From: Bacilli bacterium
GTDB taxonomy: Bacteria; Bacillota_I; Bacilli_A; RFN20; CAG-826
Direction of reading: 5' to 3'
Assembly: GCA_024698065.1 (NCBI GenBank)
Contig: JAILRR010000012.1
Span: 1-10,276 of the forward strand
Length of the DNA stretch: 10,276 nt
Below are positions 7,131 through 10,276 of this stretch, piece after piece. A model generated the notes under the pieces. That model did no database searches and was not told the DNA's origin. It saw only the letters and a program-made list of their open reading frames with translations. A program made the position numbers and the translations under genes. Position 1 is the first letter of the stretch, and the number at the start of each line of letters is the position of its first letter.

Positions 7131-8530
7131 TAAGCTTGACCTTTTTTGTCGTCGTCTGGTTGTTTGACCTCGACATGGGTATCTTCGTCAGGCGCACTCA
7201 AAACGATTTCGGCTACTTCTTCTTCAGTGCCATCTTTATAAAGGCAGAAGCGGAATCCTTCATCGCCATTGCCATAGACACGGTTGAAGGCGATAGGGCC
7301 ATTATTCTCGGCGTACTTGGCGTTCACTCTTGTGACGTCATTCATGATCCATCTGATAGGTTCGCCAACGAAGCCTGCGAACATCGAAGCGCAGTCGACT
7401 ATAAGCAAAGGCATTGGAGAGGCGAGGAGGAAAGAAAGCTCACGTCTCTTCTTGTCATAGACGAGTTCGCTGATTGCGCAGCCTTCAAAGCCACCGCGAT
7501 TGCCAAAGGAATTAACCTCTAAGCTCTCAGCGAACGTATCGACATCGAAGGTTGGGTCTTTTTGGGTGTAATTAAGGACTTTGGCAAGTTCATTGATGCG
7601 TTTGAAGCAATCGTTATAGATGGCTTTGTCTTCCCCATCCATATAGGCCTCCCCTTGAATGAAGAAAGCACTGTCGGCCATGAGGAAGAAACGCATCGCG
7701 TTGAAGTTCGATTGCTGGACGCCTAAGCCCATTTGATGCATAACGCCCATACGGTAGCAAAGCCCAGCGAAGACAAGAGGGTCTTTGCCAGTCGAGGCCA
7801 CGTAACGGGAATAGCAATCAGGATAGAAATTAGAGATGATTTGGTAAGCGAGATTTGGATTTTTCTCGACAAAAACGCCCTTAAGATAGCAATCAGCGAA
7901 ATGGAGAAGGCCATTGGCTGAGCCAAACGCCATCGCCTTTGAGTAGCACTCATAAGCGCCCCTATTATCAGCAGCTCCTAAGACGCCAGACTCACAAAGG
8001 ACACCCATTCTGGTTAGGGCTTGCCCATCGCCTTCTAGGCAACTCGACATGTAATAAGAGAAAGCGGTCTTTGGATCGGGCTCAGTGAATTCGGAGCCAA
8101 ATTCCAAAAGGGTTGCCAAATCGAATGTGGCGTATGGATCATTGAGACGGCTTAAGAGGGCAAGGTACTGAATATATAGCGCCTCATTGGCTTTCTTGTG
8201 GGAGATTTTCCCATCCCTATATCTTTCGCAATAGGTTCTCGCGGCTTCAGGATGGCGTTCCATGTAATCCTCGCCAAAGAAAGCGAGGTTAAGCTCTTTG
8301 AGGCTTTCGTGATCGAAACGATAACCAGAAGCATCTCCGACAAGGGCATCCATTCCACATTCTGGGCAGATAGCGGTAACGCCGCGTTCATCGCTGATCC
8401 AATCTTGAACGTCTCTGGCATTCATGCTGTGACGACAAAAAAGACAGCTGCAACGCTCGCTATGAAGTATCTCTACGTCATTGGCCACCGTATGGGCGAA
8501 TATCTCACCGAATTCCTTCTTCTTATCCAT
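7130..8530 (-). CDS. Zinc-ribbon plus Sel1-repeat protein, first gene of exporter operon
   Basis: A 466-residue soluble protein with three parts. Residues 20-85 hold a cysteine cluster, CSCLFC (27-32) and CPEC (55-58), inside a block ending DALVGDASGY; this resembles a small uncharacterised 'cytoplasmic protein' zinc-ribbon family with the pattern ICPYCGIDxVIG. Residues about 131-290 contain Sel1-like (TPR-type) repeats, e.g. ATFDLATLLEFG, ALTRMGVLCESG, GLLHFADCYLKGV and LCYRMGVMHQMGLGV, which usually scaffold protein contacts. The remaining ~175 residues match nothing I know, and the tail is very acidic then basic. There is no signal peptide or membrane helix, so it is likely cytoplasmic. 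The ATG at 8530 is chosen over the TTG at 8536 because an extended -10 element lies exactly 6 nt before it. A role as partner or regulator of the exporter is inferred only from its position. Confidence 0.85.
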   Translation of the reverse strand: MDKKKEFGEIFAHTVANDVEILHSERCSCLFCRHSMNARDVQDWISDERGVTAICPECGMDALVGDASGYRFDHESLKELNLAFFGEDYMERHPEAARTYCERYRDGKISHKKANEALYIQYLALLSRLNDPYATFDLATLLEFGSEFTEPDPKTAFSYYMSSCLEGDGQALTRMGVLCESGVLGAADNRGAYECYSKAMAFGSANGLLHFADCYLKGVFVEKNPNLAYQIISNFYPDCYSRYVASTGKDPLVFAGLCYRMGVMHQMGLGVQQSNFNAMRFFLMADSAFFIQGEAYMDGEDKAIYNDCFKRINELAKVLNYTQKDPTFDVDTFAESLEVNSFGNRGGFEGCAISELVYDKKRRELSFLLASPMPLLIVDCASMFAGFVGEPIRWIMNDVTRVNAKYAENNGPIAFNRVYGNGDEGFRFCLYKDGTEEEVAEIVLSAPDEDTHVEVKQPDDDKKGQA

Positions 8531-8536
8531 AAGCAA

Positions 8537-8545
8537 AGTATAGCA
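8537..8545 (-). promoter_or_regulatory. Extended -10 promoter of the five-gene operon
   Basis: Read on the minus strand, TGCTATACT is an extended -10 (TGn plus TATACT, 5 of 6 matches). It is followed by TTGCTT and the ATG at 8530. The usual distance places +1 on the A of ATG, predicting a leaderless transcript. A -35 match is absent (GAAGTA at 17-nt spacing), as is common with extended -10 promoters. Confidence 0.65.
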
Positions 8546-8559
8546 TGAATAACTCGAAT

Positions 8560-8574
8560 TACTTCTTAGAAGTA
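8560..8574. promoter_or_regulatory. 15-nt palindrome, candidate operator
   Basis: TACTTCT-T-AGAAGTA has two perfect 7-nt arms around one base. It lies between the divergent operon and phosphatase promoters, at about -30 to -44 relative to the predicted minus-strand start, covering the -35 region. This is a typical location for a dimeric repressor site. No regulator gene is in the window. Confidence 0.45.
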
Positions 8575-8625
8575 TTTGGAAAACTAAAAATCACCGCAGT
8601 GCATTCAAATAATTTGGCAATTCAG

Positions 8626-8631
8626 TATAAT
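8626..8631 (+). promoter_or_regulatory. TATAAT -10 element of PAP2 gene
   Basis: This is a perfect TATAAT, with a weak TTCAAA (8604-8609) 16 nt upstream as a possible -35. Transcription would start near 8638, leaving a leader of about 3 nt before the ATG at 8641, too short for a functional Shine-Dalgarno. The GAGG at 8635-8638 is only 2 nt from the ATG. Confidence 0.6.
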
Positions 8632-8640
8632 AGTGAGGTT

Positions 8641-9510
8641 ATGAAACGTTTTTCTAAAACAATAAACGTCTTCTGGTGGATTCCAGTCGGCGTCATTCTC
8701 ATCCTCGGTCTCGTCCTTGGAGCTTCTTATGATTTGGAGATCGCAAAAGCCGTTTACTCCAAAGGCAATCTCTTTGGCATCATCATCGAATGCGTTGGCT
8801 CACTCCCTGGCTATGCCCTTGTCGGATTTGTTGGCCCACTTCTATACATAACGGTTAGGGATTCTGACAAAAACTGGCTGAAATATCTTGGTTTTGCGGC
8901 GTTTTTTCTCATCCCATTAATCTCAGGAGCCGTTTATGGATATGACGTCTTCTATGCCAAACTCAAGCTCATTGGGCTCTTTGGAGGAGCGGTCATCGTC
9001 CTCTGTTTGGACGCCATTTTCTACTTCTTCTTCAATAGAGTCGATTCGAAGGTCGCCTTCAAAGACGCTTGCGTCATCGCTCTTTCTTTTGGCATCACCT
9101 TCATAATGGTTTTCTTCATGAAGCGTTTCATCGAGAGACCAAGATTCATTTATGTATCAGAACATCTTGATGCTTTTAAGCCTTTCCTTGACACCTCTTC
9201 TAGTCTCCAAGGGGTCGACAAAGATCTCCTCGATTCTTTCCCGAGCGGACATAGCGCACTTGCGTCAACGTTCCTCCTTTTCCCGCTTCTTAGCAAATAC
9301 AATGTGAGAACGGAAAAACATTCTCACTACTTCTTCCTTGGCGCCGCCTTATGGCTATTAGTGACCATGTTTGGAAGAATGAGCGATGGCCACCACTTCC
9401 TTACCGACGTCTCTTTCGGCGCTTTGATGGGAACCTTAATCAGCTTCATCGCCTACTTCATTTCCGAATTCATAAAGATCGAGGATAAGGACGAAGCCTC
9501 CGATGAGTAG
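8641..9510 (+). CDS. PAP2-family membrane phosphatase
   Basis: A 289-residue integral membrane phosphatase of the PAP2 / type 2 phosphatidic acid phosphatase superfamily, which dephosphorylates lipid phosphates or pyrophosphates (phosphatidylglycerophosphate, undecaprenyl pyrophosphate and similar) at the outer membrane face. The three active-site motifs are present: K161 to R166-P167 (a short KX4RP form), PSGH (201-204), and R246-X5-H252-X3-D256. Helices are apparent near 10-28, 57-71, 83-99, 111-131, 142-160, 206-218, 231-245 and 258-276. The frame extends upstream to an ATG at 8545, but a TATAAT lies within that stretch and the ATG at 8641 gives the usual basic start followed by a helix, so 8641 is chosen. 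It overlaps the following acyltransferase gene by 8 nt. The substrate cannot be told from sequence. Confidence 0.92.
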   Translation: MKRFSKTINVFWWIPVGVILILGLVLGASYDLEIAKAVYSKGNLFGIIIECVGSLPGYALVGFVGPLLYITVRDSDKNWLKYLGFAAFFLIPLISGAVYGYDVFYAKLKLIGLFGGAVIVLCLDAIFYFFFNRVDSKVAFKDACVIALSFGITFIMVFFMKRFIERPRFIYVSEHLDAFKPFLDTSSSLQGVDKDLLDSFPSGHSALASTFLLFPLLSKYNVRTEKHSHYFFLGAALWLLVTMFGRMSDGHHFLTDVSFGALMGTLISFIAYFISEFIKIEDKDEASDE

Positions 9511-10276
9511 TGTTTTTGCCAAAACTAGAGAAATCTCTCGCCCCAGAGAAAAGGGAGGGAGAATTTTCGAAATCGACTTTCTCCGTGGCATCGCCATCAC
9601 TTTGATGGTGCTTCTCCATTTCTGCTACACCTTTGGCTATGGACCAAAGGATTTCTATGGCATCAAAATCGGCCAAGAACCTGACTGGTATATCGGCTTA
9701 GCGAGGTTCTTCCGCTTTGTCTTCTGTTCAATCACCCAAAGCAAAGGCTCAAGCCTCATCGATTGGGGCGACAAAATAGCAGGCATGAACGCCTTCACGA
9801 ACCTCCACTCCTTAGAGGTCTTCTGGTCGGGCATGTTCATGTTCTTGGCGGGTGTCTCTTGCACCTTGTCCAAGAGCAATTTGAAAAGAGGCGTCCAGAT
9901 CTTCCTCGTCGCCAACTTGCTCAGCATGGTTTTGGAGCTTGCAACCGACATTCTCTATCCGACGTTCGACATGCATATCTGGTGCGGAATCCTTCACGCT
10001 TTAGGAATTGCTATCATCATCTATTCGGTTTTTGACCATTTCTTCTCCAAGTGGTGGCAGACCTATATCGCCTTCATCGTTTTGACGATCGTCTCTGGAA
10101 TAGTCATCTGGAACATTTATGCGTCAAACCAATCAATGCAAAGCATCAAGCCTCCGTTTGCGACGCTTGAGGAACTCGCTAAAAATATGGGCGAATTGCT
10201 CATCGGCACAAAGAGATATGGCGATGATTATTTCTCACCGCTCCTTGTCACCACTGCCGTATTCGCTGGCGCATCC
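9503..10276 (+). CDS. HGSNAT/DUF1624-type membrane acyltransferase, 3'-truncated
   Basis: The open frame runs 258 codons from the ATG at 9503 to the window end without a stop. The start EIDFLRGIAITLMVLLHF (23-40) is the hallmark of the heparan-alpha-glucosaminide N-acetyltransferase catalytic domain family (DUF1624), followed by LAGVSC (115-120), SKSNLKRG (123-130) and CGILHALG (161-168). In the lysosomal homologue a conserved His carries acetyl groups across the membrane; His39 or His165 are candidates here, which is inference. At least four hydrophobic helices are visible (about 28-46, 106-120, 131-150, 163-180 and 187-205). A long insertion (47-105) separates the first two. The gene overlaps the phosphatase stop by 8 nt in another frame, so the two are co-transcribed and probably coupled. 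Likely role: acylation of cell-surface or lipid-linked sugars. Confidence 0.82.
   Translation, partial: MSSVFAKTREISRPREKGGRIFEIDFLRGIAITLMVLLHFCYTFGYGPKDFYGIKIGQEPDWYIGLARFFRFVFCSITQSKGSSLIDWGDKIAGMNAFTNLHSLEVFWSGMFMFLAGVSCTLSKSNLKRGVQIFLVANLLSMVLELATDILYPTFDMHIWCGILHALGIAIIIYSVFDHFFSKWWQTYIAFIVLTIVSGIVIWNIYASNQSMQSIKPPFATLEELAKNMGELLIGTKRYGDDYFSPLLVTTAVFAGAS

Noticed and set aside
7136..7522. Plus-strand open frame of 128 codons opposite the Sel1 gene
   Set aside because: It is a shadow of the Sel1-protein coding strand with no recognisable domain.
8545..8640. Longer N-terminus for the PAP2 protein from the ATG at 8545
   Set aside because: The stretch contains the TATAAT promoter element and a palindrome, has no membrane or family signal, and 8641 gives a typical basic start plus helix.
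1..10276. Possible Mycoplasma-like code with TGA as tryptophan
   Set aside because: TGA ends two genes at ATGA overlaps where the downstream ATG starts a clear family member, and Trp residues at conserved positions are TGG.

Overview
The window looks like part of the chromosome of an uncultured low-to-mid GC Bacillota, most likely a gut-associated member of the Bacilli. This is inferred from four things: lipoproteins with lipoboxes, InlB/Flg_new-like beta repeats, a paired ABC exporter of the BmrCD/LmrCD type, and a strong AAGGAGG ribosome binding site. TGA is used as a stop (two genes end in TGA inside ATGA overlaps) and Trp is TGG, so this is the standard bacterial code and not Mycoplasma code 4. 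I see no rRNA, tRNA, CRISPR array, insertion sequence or phage gene. No stretch longer than 300 bases lacks a gene.

Layout. (1) 1-444, plus strand: the C-terminal part of the house-cleaning nucleotidase RdgB, cut by the window start. It converges on (2) 463-1677, minus: a lipoprotein with three InlB-like repeats. One hairpin between them can serve both. (3) 1678-1847 is a divergent promoter region. It drives (4) 1848-2315, plus: a four-helix small membrane protein of unknown role, which ends in a second bidirectional terminator. (5) 8530 down to 2355, minus: a tightly packed five-gene operon, in transcription order a zinc-ribbon/Sel1-repeat protein, two halves of a heterodimeric ABC exporter, a lipoprotein, and a zinc-less variant of Vsr endonuclease. 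Its junctions are a 1-nt overlap (TAATG), a 4-nt overlap (ATGA), a 2-nt gap and a 4-nt overlap (ATGA). (6) 8531-8640 is a divergent promoter region with a 15-nt palindrome. (7) 8641-10276, plus: a PAP2-family membrane phosphatase overlapping by 8 nt an HGSNAT/DUF1624-type membrane acyltransferase that runs off the window end.

How the genes fit together. The ABC pair is the clear functional core of the operon. One subunit has a degenerate Walker B and switch, and the partner has the altered signature motif, as expected for a one-consensus-site heterodimeric exporter. The Sel1 protein, lipoprotein and Vsr are co-transcribed by layout, but no known pathway links them to export. The PAP2 and acyltransferase pair suggests lipid-linked or cell-surface glycan metabolism.

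The most unusual regulatory signal is at transcription-unit starts. In two units a -10 hexamer lies exactly 6 nt before the ATG, and in a third it lies 9 nt before. That geometry implies leaderless or nearly leaderless mRNAs, while at least one internal operon gene has a classical Shine-Dalgarno site.
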